In this document: in pieces, positions 39,187-48,411 of the stretch | Position numbering within the stretch: position 1 is the first letter of the stretch | How the letters are laid out: each line of letters starts with the position of its first letter | Assembly (NCBI GenBank): GCA_963724365.1 | Contig: CAVRUR010000015.1 | Location: forward strand, 16,379-80,378 | DNA length: 64,000 nucleotides | Source of the DNA: JALORV01 sp963724365 | GTDB lineage: Bacteria; Pseudomonadota; Gammaproteobacteria; Burkholderiales; Burkholderiaceae_F | Direction: 5' to 3' | Made by a program: the position numbers and the translations under genes | The notes under the pieces: model-generated | What the model saw: only the letters and a program-made list of their open reading frames with translations | What the model was told of the DNA's origin: nothing | Databases searched by the model: none

Positions 39187-40149
39187 ATGCGTACCAGAAG
39201 TGCCCTGTTGGCTGCCTGCCTGAGCTTGCTCGGCTGGATGAACACAAGCTGGGCGGCAGACGACTCGTCGCCGTCGGCCAAGTGCATGATGTGCCACGGT
39301 GCCGATCACGAGAAGATGGCACGGTCCAAGCATGCGGTCATGGCGGACGGCCGCAACTTCGGCTGCATCGGCTGTCATGGCGGAAGCTCGGAACATGCCG
39401 AGGCCCCGACCGAGAAGAAGCCTGACCAGGTCTTCCGCGGCAAGGGCGCCGTAACGGGGGAGGCGGCAAGCGAGGCCTGCCTGGCCTGCCACGCCACGGC
39501 CAGCACCAAGCAAATGCTGTTGTGGGCGGGCAGCATCCATCCGGAGTCCGGGGTCGCCTGCACCAATTGCCATCAGATCCACGTCAACAAGGACAAGGTC
39601 TTCACCAAGAGTGAGCAGCCTGCGGTCTGCTATGCGTGCCACAAGGACACGCGTGTGGCGGTGAACCGTCCGTGGCGGCACCCGATCCAGGAAGGCAAGG
39701 TGACCTGCTCGGACTGCCACTCGGTGCACGGCTCGGCCGGACCCAAGCTCGCCAAGCGCGACAGCACCAACGGCACCTGCTACCTGTGCCACGCCGAAAA
39801 GCGCGGCCCGTTCGTACAGAACCACGAACCGGTGCAGGACAACTGCGCGAGTTGTCACAATCCGCACGGCAGCAACGTCGCCGGAATGCTCCACTCGCGC
39901 GACCCGGTCCTGTGCAACCAGTGCCACACGCCGCACGTGGCCGGCGGCGTCGGTGCACTGGGCGGTCAACCGGGCGTGTTCCCGCCGGCCGTGCCACCGC
40001 AGACCGTGTCGGCAATAACGCCGCTGTCGAGCGGCATCAACACCGTCAACATCTGGCAGGGCCGCAGTTGCCTGAACTGCCATACACAGGTTCATGGGTC
40101 GAACAACCCTGCTGCGCGGGCTCCCGCGCCGGCCAACCTGTTCCGCTGA
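39187..40149 (+). CDS. mtrA: Periplasmic decaheme cytochrome c, MtrA/DmsE family
   Basis: A 320-residue periplasmic cytochrome with signal peptide ending near WAADD. It has ten CXXCH sites: CMMCH, CIGCH, CLACH, CTNCH, CYACH, CSDCH, CYLCH, CASCH, CNQCH and CLNCH. The C terminus HGSNNPAARAPAPANLFR is characteristic of MtrA/DmsE proteins, which insert into the MtrB barrel and form an electron wire through the outer membrane. The ATG at 39,187 has the ribosome site GGAGGGGG; no frame breaks. mtrB follows after 14 bp. Confidence 0.93.
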   Translation: MRTRSALLAACLSLLGWMNTSWAADDSSPSAKCMMCHGADHEKMARSKHAVMADGRNFGCIGCHGGSSEHAEAPTEKKPDQVFRGKGAVTGEAASEACLACHATASTKQMLLWAGSIHPESGVACTNCHQIHVNKDKVFTKSEQPAVCYACHKDTRVAVNRPWRHPIQEGKVTCSDCHSVHGSAGPKLAKRDSTNGTCYLCHAEKRGPFVQNHEPVQDNCASCHNPHGSNVAGMLHSRDPVLCNQCHTPHVAGGVGALGGQPGVFPPAVPPQTVSAITPLSSGINTVNIWQGRSCLNCHTQVHGSNNPAARAPAPANLFR

Positions 40150-40163
40150 GCTGGAGTGACGTC

Positions 40164-42378
40164 ATGACGCAGCAACACCGAGTCCGCGAGTTCAGCCGCA
40201 GCGCGCTGGCGCTGGCTGTTTGCGCCGCCTTTGCCGGCGCGCAGGCACAGGAGAAGAAGGAAGCCACGGAGGAGAAGAGCCCGATCGAGACGCGGGCGTC
40301 GATCGAGATCGGAGCCGCCGGAGTCACGGGCGATCCGGCCGACCGCGCCTTCTTTGGCCAGTACAACGGCATGCGCAACCAGGATGCGTATGGCCTGTTC
40401 AACTTCGACTACAGCCGTCGCGACGGATCGACCGGCACCTGGCTGGATGTCGTCGGCAGCAATCTCGGCCTGCAGACGCGCGAACTCGGTGCGCTCTGGT
40501 CGCGCCAGGGCGACTGGAGTGTGAAAGCCGGCTACAACGAGCTTTGGGCTGTCAATCCGTACACCGTGAACACCGGGGTGCTGGGCACCGGCACCACAAC
40601 GCCGACCGCCCTGTATCTGCCGGGCGGCCCGGGCTCTGGCGGCGACACCGAACTGTCGACGAAGCGCAAGGGCTTCCTGCTCGGCGGCTCGAAATGGCTC
40701 GGTTCGGAGTTCCAGCTCGAAGGCAGCGTCAACAGCGAGAAGAAGACCGGTGCGCAGTTGTTCGGCATCGGCAACCAGTGTCCGTCGACGGCGAACGTCG
40801 GGCTGCAGCTTCATCCCGGGCGTCACGTCCGGCACCGGGATCCTCTATTACCCGCAGCCGATCGACTACAACCATACCCAGGTCGAGGCGCGTCTCAACT
40901 ATGCGGGCTCGGCCCTGCAGCTGAGTGGTGGCTACTACGGATCGTTCCTGACGAACGACAACGGCTCGATGACTCCGGGAGTGCCGTCCACGCTGAACAA
41001 TGCGGTCGGCCAGCCGTTGCCGGCCGGAGCGGGCGTGCAGGCGTACCTGGGGCAGACCGTCGCGCTGGCGCCCGAGAACCAGTACAACTACTTCGACCTG
41101 ACCGGCTCGTATACCTTTTCGCCGATCGTGCGAACGAACTTCAAGCTCGCCTATTCGCAGGCGAAGCAGGACCAGGAGTTTTCCAGCGCCGGCCTGACCG
41201 GAGCGCCGGCAGGCATCGGCAGCCTGAATGGCGAAGTCAACACGACGCTCGCCCAGGTCCGGGTCGTGGTGAATCCGATCGCCAAGCTCTCGATCGTCGG
41301 CGAATATCGCTATTACGACCAGGAAGACAATACGCCGGTGGTGGCCTACAACCAGGTCGGCACGACGAGCTTTACCAACCAGACCAACACGCGCGAAGTC
41401 AACAGCGGCAAGCTCGAGGCGACCTACCGCTTCCCGTGGGCCATCCAGGGCATGGCCGGGGTGGGCTTTACGTCGATCGACCGGACCTACACGCCGACCG
41501 CCTCGTACACCGGCATCAGCGCGCAGCGCGAAAGCACCGACGAGACCAGCTGGTGGATCCAGGTCCGCCGCAGCATGACTGAAACGATCAGCGGCTCCCT
41601 CAGGTACACCGGCAGCAGCCGCGACGGATCAAACTGGCTGGCGCCGGCGTCCAACGGCGTGGGCCTGGTGTCAGTCAGCGACCCGGCGCAGCTAGGCTCG
41701 AACGCGATCTTCATGCCGACACTGGCTGACCGCGATCGCTCTGCCTTCCGCCTGATGCTCAACTGGATGGCCACCGACGCCCTGTCGCTGCAACTGGCCG
41801 TCGATATCGGTCGCGACGACTACAACGCGCCCACCCAGTTTGCGCTGCAGGAGACCAAGTTCGATCTGTATTCGCTCGACGTCAACTACGCGCTGTCGGA
41901 CGCCTGGAACATCAATGGCTATCTGTCCGCAGGAAGCCAGAAGCTCAACCAGGCGCGGCCGGCGGGTTACATCATGGCCTTTGACGACAGCTCGCTCAAC
42001 GTCGGGATCGGCTTCAACGGCAAGGCGAGCGAGCGACTGCAGCTGGGCGGCACGCTCTCCTATATCAGCAACGAGGACAAGTACGCACAGACGCTCGGTG
42101 CCAACTCCGCGGCCGGCCTGACTCAGCTGCTGGCGGTCACCGGTGGCCTTCCGGACATCGTCTACCGGAGGATGGAGCTGAGGCTCTTTGGCAGCTATAC
42201 CTTCACCGACCGCTCGACGGTGCGGGTCGATGGTGCCTATCAGCGCCTGACCTACGACGACTGGGGCTTTGCCTACAACGGTGTGCCGTTCCTTTACAGC
42301 GACAATTCGACCGTGTCCCTGCAGCCCGACCAGAACGTGGGCTATCTCGGGATCAGCTACATCTATTCCTGGAAGTAA
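40164..42378 (+). CDS. mtrB: Outer-membrane conduit beta-barrel, MtrB/PioB family (one frameshift)
   Basis: An outer-membrane barrel of about 737 residues with a signal peptide ending in AGAQAQ. Alternating amphipathic strands run to the C-terminal IYSWK. One extra G at about 40,800 breaks the frame; removing it joins PSTANVG to CSFIPGVTSG and continues to the stop at 42,376-42,378. By family it encloses the MtrA wire. The N-terminal CXXC found in the Shewanella protein is not visible here. Together with mtrA and the two decaheme lipoproteins it forms a full porin-cytochrome set. Confidence 0.88.
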
Positions 42379-42492
42379 GCAGGCAAGGGCCACGGCGCCA
42401 TTCATGGCGACGTTCGGGCGGACTGAGGCGTGTCTGAGACGTAGTGGATCGGGTGCGTCGCTGAGCCCGGTTCACCTAGGGTCTTTCCCGGT

Positions 42493-42518
42493 GCCGCGCA
42501 TGGCGCGGCCCATCTTTT
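42493..42518 (+). terminator. Rho-independent terminator after mtrB
   Basis: GCCGCGC-ATG-GCGCGGC forms a 7-bp GC stem with a 3-base loop at 42,493-42,509, followed by CCATCTTTTT. It lies 115 bp past mtrB and separates the conduit cluster from ccm. Confidence 0.7.
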
Positions 42519-42560
42519 TGATCCATCGCAGTCAGCGGCTTGACCTAGCTCCAATCCGGC

Positions 42561-42578
42561 TGTAACGCGACTTGTAAC
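42561..42578 (+). promoter_or_regulatory. TGTAAC direct repeat upstream of ccmA
   Basis: TGTAACGC occurs twice, starting at 42,561 and 42,573, a 12-bp period close to one DNA turn. It lies 58 bp before ccmA and after the mtr terminator. Direct repeats with about one-turn spacing are usual for OmpR-type response regulators. The half-site matches that of the inverted repeat at 32,668. Confidence 0.45.
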
Positions 42579-42635
42579 GCCGGACGCCCTCCCGTACTCT
42601 GCGCGCCGCAATGATGAAGCGCGCAATTCCACTCG

Positions 42636-43295
42636 ATGCTTGAGGCTGTCGACCTGACCTGCGAGCGCGGCGAACGCCTGCTCTTTGAACGGCTGTCGTT
42701 CACGGCGGAAAACGGCACCTTGCTGCGCATCGCCGGGCCGAACGGGACCGGCAAGACGAGCCTGCTGCGCATCATGTGCGGATTGCTGGAAGCGACCGCA
42801 GGCGAGATTCGCTGGAAGGGCGGAAACATCCGCCGGCTGCGCGAGGAGTACTGGAAGGACCTTGTCTACATAGGCCACCTCAATGGCGTAAAGGACGACC
42901 TGACAGTCCGCGAAAACCTGCGCGTCTCGGTGCGCGTTGCCGGCCGACACGCCGCCGAACCGCAGATTGCGCAGGCGCTCGACGCCGTCGGTCTCGCCGG
43001 GTTCGAAGACACGATGGCTCGATTCCTGTCGCAGGGTCAGCGGCGCCGCGTGGCGCTGGCGCGCCTGTATGTCAGTGAGACCGTGCCGCTCTGGATCCTT
43101 GACGAACCGTTCACCGCGCTGGACGTGCGCGGCGTTGCCAACCTCAGTGCACTGATTGCCCGCCACATCGAGGGCGGTGGCACCGCCGTGCTGACCACGC
43201 ACCAGGAAGTGCCGGTGGATGCCGCGCGCCGCAAGCGCGTTGACCTCGGCAGTCCGGCTGCCGTGCCTGCCGAGGCCGAGGATGCCGCGTGCTGA
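42636..43295 (+). CDS. ccmA: Cytochrome c biogenesis ATP-binding protein CcmA
   Basis: A 219-residue ABC ATPase that powers release of holo-CcmE from CcmC in System I cytochrome c maturation. It shows Walker A GPNGTGKTS, the signature LSQGQRRRVALARL, and Walker B LWILDEPFTALD. It overlaps ccmB by seven bases and begins the ccm operon after a 257-bp gap with the mtr terminator and a TGTAAC repeat. Confidence 0.95.
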   Translation: MLEAVDLTCERGERLLFERLSFTAENGTLLRIAGPNGTGKTSLLRIMCGLLEATAGEIRWKGGNIRRLREEYWKDLVYIGHLNGVKDDLTVRENLRVSVRVAGRHAAEPQIAQALDAVGLAGFEDTMARFLSQGQRRRVALARLYVSETVPLWILDEPFTALDVRGVANLSALIARHIEGGGTAVLTTHQEVPVDAARRKRVDLGSPAAVPAEAEDAAC

Positions 43296-43957
43296 GCGTC
43301 ATCCTCCAGGTCATCCGGCGCGATCTGCTGCTCGCGGCGCGGCAGAAGGCCGACGTCCTCAACACGCTGTTCTTCTTCGTGGTCGTCGTCACGATCGTGC
43401 CGTTGGGCATCGGTCCGGAACCGAACCTGCTGCGGTCGATTGCGCCCGGCGTGGTCTGGGTGGCGGCGCTGCTGGCTGCGATCCTCTCGCTGCCGCGCCT
43501 GTTCGCCAACGACTTTGCCGATGGCACGCTCGAGCAGATGCTGCTGTCGTCCGAGCCGCTGACGCTGATCGTGCTCGGCAAGGCGGCCGCGCACTGGCTG
43601 GTCACGGGATTGCCGCTGACGGTGATGTCGATCGTCTTCGGCGTGGCCTTCGACATCGGCGTGGAGGAGACCATCGTGATGATCGTCTCGCTGCTGCTCG
43701 GCACGCCGGTCCTGAGCCTGATCGGCGCGGTGGGAGCGGCCCTGACACTCGGATTGCGAGGGGGCGGGGTGTTAACATCGCTGCTTGTTTTGCCGCTCTT
43801 CATTCCGGTGCTGATCTTCGGTGCGGGCGCGGTCGGCGCGGCGGCTTCGGCTGTCGGCTATGCCGCGTATCTCCTCCTTCTGGGTGCCTTCCTGCTGTTT
43901 GCGCTGGTACTGACGCCCTGGCTCGTCGGCATCGCCTTGCGCATCTCGGTGGAGTAA
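43289..43957 (+). CDS. ccmB: Heme exporter membrane protein CcmB
   Basis: A 222-residue membrane protein with six predicted helices, partner of CcmA. The N-terminal segment RDLLLAARQKADVLNTLFFF and APGVVWVAALLAAILSLPRLF are typical. Length is normal and the frame is clean. It overlaps ccmA; 36 bp separate it from ccmC. Confidence 0.94.
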   Translation: MLSVILQVIRRDLLLAARQKADVLNTLFFFVVVVTIVPLGIGPEPNLLRSIAPGVVWVAALLAAILSLPRLFANDFADGTLEQMLLSSEPLTLIVLGKAAAHWLVTGLPLTVMSIVFGVAFDIGVEETIVMIVSLLLGTPVLSLIGAVGAALTLGLRGGGVLTSLLVLPLFIPVLIFGAGAVGAAASAVGYAAYLLLLGAFLLFALVLTPWLVGIALRISVE

Positions 43958-43993
43958 TCGATGAAACCCGCTCGAGTCCAACAGACTAGCTAG

Positions 43994-44755
43994 ATGAACA
44001 CGACCACCGCCCCGCGCTTCAATCTCTACTGGTTCGCCTCGCCACAGACGTTCTATCCGCTGGCGGGACGCCTGATTCCTGTGTTCGTCGCGCTGGCCAT
44101 CGTGCTGACGCTGGTCGGCCTTTACATCGGCTTCCTGGTTGCGCCGTCCGACGCCACCCAGGGCGAGAGCTACCGCATCATCTTCATCCACGTGCCGGCG
44201 GCGTGGATGTCGATGTTCCTGTACGTGGTCATGGCGTTCTGGGCCGCGGTCGGGCTCGCGTTCAACACCCGTTTGTCGTCGATGATGGCCACCGCCATCG
44301 CCCCGACCGGTGCACTGATGACATTCCTGGCTCTGTGGACGGGTGCGCTGTGGGGGCGTCCGACCTGGGGCGCGTACTGGGTCTGGGACGCTCGCCTGAC
44401 GTCCGAATTGATACTGCTGTTCCTTTACCTCGGATTCATCGCGCTGCAGGCCGCGATCGACGATCGCCGTCGCGCGGACAAAGCCGGCGCGGTACTGGCC
44501 ATCGTCGGCGTCATCAACGTGCCGATCATCTACTTCTCGGTGAAGTGGTGGAACACGCTGCACCAGGGCGCTTCGGTCAGCGTCAAGGGCTCCTCAATGG
44601 CCACGACCATGCTGTGGGGAATGCTGGTCATGGCGCTCGCCTACTGGATGTACTCTATCGCCGCCGTTCTGTACCGGGCCCGCACCATCATCCTTGAACG
44701 GGAGAGACGAACGGATTGGGTACGGGAACTTGCGGCGCAGGAGAAGCTCAAGTGA
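43994..44755 (+). CDS. ccmC: Heme exporter protein CcmC
   Basis: A 253-residue, six-helix membrane protein of the heme-handling family. The tryptophan-rich heme domain WGRPTWGAYWVWDARLTS is clear, and conserved His residues occur in IIFIHVPAAWM and NTLHQGAS. It loads heme onto CcmE on the periplasmic side. Its stop overlaps the GTG of ccmD. Confidence 0.95.
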   Translation: MNTTTAPRFNLYWFASPQTFYPLAGRLIPVFVALAIVLTLVGLYIGFLVAPSDATQGESYRIIFIHVPAAWMSMFLYVVMAFWAAVGLAFNTRLSSMMATAIAPTGALMTFLALWTGALWGRPTWGAYWVWDARLTSELILLFLYLGFIALQAAIDDRRRADKAGAVLAIVGVINVPIIYFSVKWWNTLHQGASVSVKGSSMATTMLWGMLVMALAYWMYSIAAVLYRARTIILERERRTDWVRELAAQEKLK

Positions 44756-44931
44756 ACTGGGGCAGCTGGGAGGCCTTCTGGGCCATGGGCGGTTACGGCC
44801 TGTATGTCTGGGGATCGTATGCAATGGCGGCCGCCGTGGCGGCGGTCGAAATCTGGCAGTTGAAGTCGCGGCGACGCGCCGCTGTCGGTGAAGCAAGACT
44901 GGAAAGCACGCGCGCACGGAGTTCCGCATGA
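44752..44931 (+). CDS. ccmD: Small heme-exporter protein CcmD
   Basis: A 59-residue protein with one membrane helix preceded by the Trp/Gly/Tyr-rich start MNWGSWEAFWAMGGYGLYVW and followed by a basic stretch LKSRRR, the standard CcmD layout. It helps release holo-CcmE from CcmABC. The GTG start overlaps the ccmC stop, and the 3' end overlaps ccmE by ATGA. Confidence 0.9.
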   Translation: MNWGSWEAFWAMGGYGLYVWGSYAMAAAVAAVEIWQLKSRRRAAVGEARLESTRARSSA

Positions 44932-45377
44932 AACCGAGACACAAGCGAGTTGCACTGATCATTGGCGGACTGGCCGGGCTCGGCATTGCCGCAGCCCTGG
45001 TGCTGTCTGCCTTCCAGGAGAACCTGGTGTTCTTCTACAGCCCGACCCAGGTCGCGAACAAGGAGGTGCCGCAGGGCAAGGCCTTCCGCATCGGCGGCCT
45101 GGTCGAGCAGGGCAGCCTCAAGCGCGGAGCCGACGGGCTGACCGTGTCGTTCAACGTGACCGACACGGCCAAGGTCATCCCGGTGACGTACTCAGGCATC
45201 CTTCCGGACCTGTTCAAGGAAGGCAAGGGAGTGGTCGCGCAGGGCCGGCTTGGCCCGGACGGCACATTCCGTGCGCATGAAGTGCTGGCCAAGCACGACG
45301 AAAATTACATGCCGCCGGAGGCCGCCCACGCGGTCGAACAGGCGCACAAGGCGCAGAAGACGGTCCAGTCGCAGTAG
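44928..45377 (+). CDS. ccmE: Heme chaperone CcmE
   Basis: A 149-residue periplasmic heme chaperone with one N-terminal anchor and an OB-fold. The covalent heme-binding His is H123 in AKHDENYMPPE, with Tyr127 as the expected axial ligand. The frame is intact. It carries heme from CcmC to CcmF for attachment to apocytochromes. Confidence 0.95.
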   Translation: MKPRHKRVALIIGGLAGLGIAAALVLSAFQENLVFFYSPTQVANKEVPQGKAFRIGGLVEQGSLKRGADGLTVSFNVTDTAKVIPVTYSGILPDLFKEGKGVVAQGRLGPDGTFRAHEVLAKHDENYMPPEAAHAVEQAHKAQKTVQSQ

Positions 45378-45421
45378 TCGCACTCACACAGCCGTCGCAG
45401 CACAGGACGCCGGAGCACTCC

Positions 45422-47392
45422 ATGATTCCCGAGATCGGTCACTTTGCGTTGATCCTCGCGCTGCTGATTGCCACCGCGCAGGCCGTTCTGCCGATCGCCG
45501 GCGCAGCGCGCGGCGACCGGGTCTGGATGTCGGTCGCACGTCCTGCGGCGCGCGGCCAGGCCTTCTTTGTCACGTTCGCGTATCTGTGCCTGGTTGCGTC
45601 GTTCGTCAACAACGACTTCTCCGTCATCAACGTCGCGACCAATTCGAACTCGCAGCTGCCGATCCAGTACCGCATCGCCGCCAGCTGGGGCTCGCACGAA
45701 GGCTCGATGCTGCTGTGGGTGCTGATGCTGTCGTGGTGGACGTTCGCGGTGGCGACGTTCTCGAAGCACCTGCCGGATGACATGGTCGCGCGCGTCATCG
45801 GTGTGCAGGGTTTCGTGTCGGTCGGATTCCTGCTGTTCATGCTGACGACGTCGGATCCGTTCGATCGGCTGTTCCCGCCCGCGCCCGATGGTCGGGATCT
45901 CAACCCGCTGCTGCAGGACCCGGGCATGGTGTTTCATCCGCCGATGCTCTACATGGGCTACGTCGGCTTCTCGATCGCCTTTGCGTTCGCGATCGCGGCG
46001 CTGCTGGGCGGCAAGCTCGATGCGGCCTGGGCGCGCTGGTCGCGCCCGTGGACGACGCTGGCGTGGTGCTTCCTGACCGTGGGCATTGCGCTCGGCAGCT
46101 GGTGGGCCTACTACGAACTCGGCTGGGGCGGCTGGTGGTTCTGGGACCCGGTGGAGAATGCCTCGTTCATGCCATGGCTGGTCGGCACGGCGTTGATCCA
46201 CTCGCTCGCGGTCACCGAGAAGCGCGGCAGCTTCAAGAGCTGGACCGTGCTGCTGGCGATCTCGACTTTCTCGCTGTCGCTGCTGGGCACGTTCCTCGTT
46301 CGTTCAGGTGTGCTGACCTCGGTGCACGCGTTCGCGACCGATCCCCGGCGCGGTGTGTTCATCCTCGGCTTCCTGGTCATTGTGATCGGTGCTTCGCTGG
46401 TGCTGTTTGCGTGGCGCGCGCCAAAGGTGGGGTTGGGCGGCAAGTTCGACATCGTGTCGCGCGAATCCTTCCTTTTGATGAACAATGTGCTGCTCACCGT
46501 GGCATGTGCGTCGGTGCTGCTCGGGACGTTGTATCCGCTGTTCCTCGATGCCCTCAACCTCGGCAAGATTTCCGTGGGCCCGCCGTACTTCGACGCCGTG
46601 TTCGTGCCGATCATGGCGCCGCTCGTGTTCCTGATGGGCGTCGGTCCGCTGGCGCGCTGGAAGAAGGCTGAGATTCCCGACCTGGCGCGGCGGCTCAAGT
46701 GGGCGCTGGGCGTCAGCTTCGCCACCGCTCTCATCGTTCCCTTCATCGCCGGACGCTGGACACCGATGATCGCGTTCGGCCTGTTCCTCGCGTTCTGGGT
46801 GATCGCCTCGGCGGCCGTTGGCATCAAGGAGCGCGTGCGGCACATCAAGGGCGGACTCGGGGCTCGCCTTGCTGCGCAGGGCCGCGCCTTCTGGGGCATG
46901 CAGCTGGCGCACCTGGGCATAGCGGTGTTCATCCTCGGGGTCACTCTCGTCAAAGGCTACGAAGTCGAGCGTGACGTGCGCATGGACGTGGGCGACAGCG
47001 TGACGGTCGGAAGCTACGCTTTCAAGTTCGAGGGCACGAGCGAAGTCCGCGGGCCCAACTACACCGGCGCCCGCGGCAAGGTCGAAGTCACGAAGAACGG
47101 CAAGTACGTCGAGCACCTGAGTCCGGAAAAGCGCATCTACAACGTCCAGAAGATGCCGATGACCGAGGCCGCGATCGACTCCGGCGTGCTCGGCGACCTC
47201 TACGTTTCGCTCGGCGAGCCGGTCGCCAACGGCGCCTGGAGCGTGCGCATCTACTCCAAGCCGTTCATCACCTGGGTCTGGGGTGGCTGCGTACTGATGG
47301 CCATCGGCGGGCTCGTCGCGTTGTCGGATCGCCGCTATCGGTTGCTCGCGCGCCGCACGGCTGCGGTCGAAGGCGCGCAGGCGAGGGCATAA
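45422..47392 (+). CDS. ccmF: Cytochrome c heme lyase subunit CcmF
   Basis: A 656-residue membrane protein with about 15 helices. The heme-handling domain WGGWWFWDPVENASFMPW starts near residue 237, with conserved His in SWGSHEGSM and others in the membrane. It is the core of the heme ligation complex with CcmH and CcmI. No frame break. It begins 44 bp after ccmE and ends 6 bp before ccmG. Confidence 0.95.
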   Translation: MIPEIGHFALILALLIATAQAVLPIAGAARGDRVWMSVARPAARGQAFFVTFAYLCLVASFVNNDFSVINVATNSNSQLPIQYRIAASWGSHEGSMLLWVLMLSWWTFAVATFSKHLPDDMVARVIGVQGFVSVGFLLFMLTTSDPFDRLFPPAPDGRDLNPLLQDPGMVFHPPMLYMGYVGFSIAFAFAIAALLGGKLDAAWARWSRPWTTLAWCFLTVGIALGSWWAYYELGWGGWWFWDPVENASFMPWLVGTALIHSLAVTEKRGSFKSWTVLLAISTFSLSLLGTFLVRSGVLTSVHAFATDPRRGVFILGFLVIVIGASLVLFAWRAPKVGLGGKFDIVSRESFLLMNNVLLTVACASVLLGTLYPLFLDALNLGKISVGPPYFDAVFVPIMAPLVFLMGVGPLARWKKAEIPDLARRLKWALGVSFATALIVPFIAGRWTPMIAFGLFLAFWVIASAAVGIKERVRHIKGGLGARLAAQGRAFWGMQLAHLGIAVFILGVTLVKGYEVERDVRMDVGDSVTVGSYAFKFEGTSEVRGPNYTGARGKVEVTKNGKYVEHLSPEKRIYNVQKMPMTEAAIDSGVLGDLYVSLGEPVANGAWSVRIYSKPFITWVWGGCVLMAIGGLVALSDRRYRLLARRTAAVEGAQARA

Positions 47393-47398
47393 GCCGCG

Positions 47399-47937
47399 AT
47401 GCGCAAGGTCCTTATCTATCTGCTGCCGCTGGCGGCCTTTCTGGTCTTGGCGGTCTTCCTGCTGCGCGGGCTGTGGCTGAACCCGCGCGAAGTGCCGTCG
47501 CCGTTCATCGACAAGCCGGCACCGATGTTCTCGCTGGCCCAGCTGGCGCAGCCGGAGGCGAAGTTTTCACCGACCGACATGAAGGGACAGGTGTGGTTGC
47601 TGAATGTGTGGGCCTCGTGGTGCGTGGCCTGTCGCCAGGAACACCCGCTGCTGGTGCGAGCTCGCCCAGAAGAAGGCAGTGCCGATCGTCGGCCTGAACT
47701 ACAAGGACAAGCCCGACGCCGCCAAGGGCGTGGCTCGCGCAGTGGGGTGATCCGTACGATCTGTCGGTCAGGGACATCGATGGCCGCATCGGCATCGACT
47801 ATGGCGTCTATGGCGTGCCGGAGACATTCGTCATCGACAAGAACGGCGTGATCCGCTTCAAGCAGATCGGCCCGATCACCGAAGAGGTCTGGCAGAAGAA
47901 GATGCTGCCGCTGCTCGAGGAACTGAGGAAGGCATGA
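47399..47937 (+). CDS. ccmG: Thiol:disulfide reductase CcmG/DsbE (two frameshifts)
   Basis: A membrane-anchored thioredoxin-like protein of about 178 residues that keeps apocytochrome CXXCH thiols reduced. The active site is WASWCVACRQEHP. After PLLV the frame breaks near 47,650 and again near 47,730; removing one G at each restores ELAQKKAVPIVGLNYKDKPD, GWLAQWGDPYDL and a tail with GVYGVPETFVIDKNGVI, all typical. The stop at 47,935-47,937 overlaps the ATG of ccmH. Confidence 0.88.
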
Positions 47938-48411
47938 GAAGACTCGATCGCGCGCCATGCTCGTCGGCTGCATGCCGCTGATCGCGCTGGCGTCGACCGA
48001 GCCGACGATGCTCGATCCGGTCGCGCAGAAGCGACTGGTCGACCTGTCGGCGCAGCTGCGCTGCCTGGTCTGCCAGAACCAGTCGATCGCCGAGTCGAAC
48101 GCCGAGCTTGCAGTCGATCTGCGCAACCAGATCAACGAGCAGATCAAGGCCGGGCAAGTCCGACAAGGAAATCGTCGACTTCATGGTAACGCGCTACGGC
48201 GACTTCGTGCTGTACCGGCCGCCGTTCAAGGCGACGACGGCGCTGCTCTGGATCGGCCCGATCGCGCTGCTGTTGCTGGCCGTCTTCGTCTTCTATCGCG
48301 ACGCTGGTCAGCCGGCGCGCCCGCGTCGAGGATCAACCGCTTACCGAGGCGGAGCGTGCCGAAGCACAACGCCTGCTCGCCACCACCCAGAACAACAAGA
48401 ACGCATCGTGA
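47934..48411 (+). CDS. ccmH: Cytochrome c maturation protein CcmH (frameshifted)
   Basis: A short CcmH of about 155 residues. The redox motif is LRCLVCQNQ, near residue 40, used with CcmG to reduce apocytochrome thiols. The start at 47,934 overlaps ccmG but needs a repair of two bases near 47,955 to join MRRLDR to MLVGCMPLIALAS; a start at 47,957 is the alternative. Further breaks near 48,157 (one extra G) and 48,300 separate EQIKAG, SDKEIVDFMVTRYGDFVLY and TLVSRRARVEDQPL. The C-terminal helix is present, as in two-gene ccmH/ccmI systems. Confidence 0.83.
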
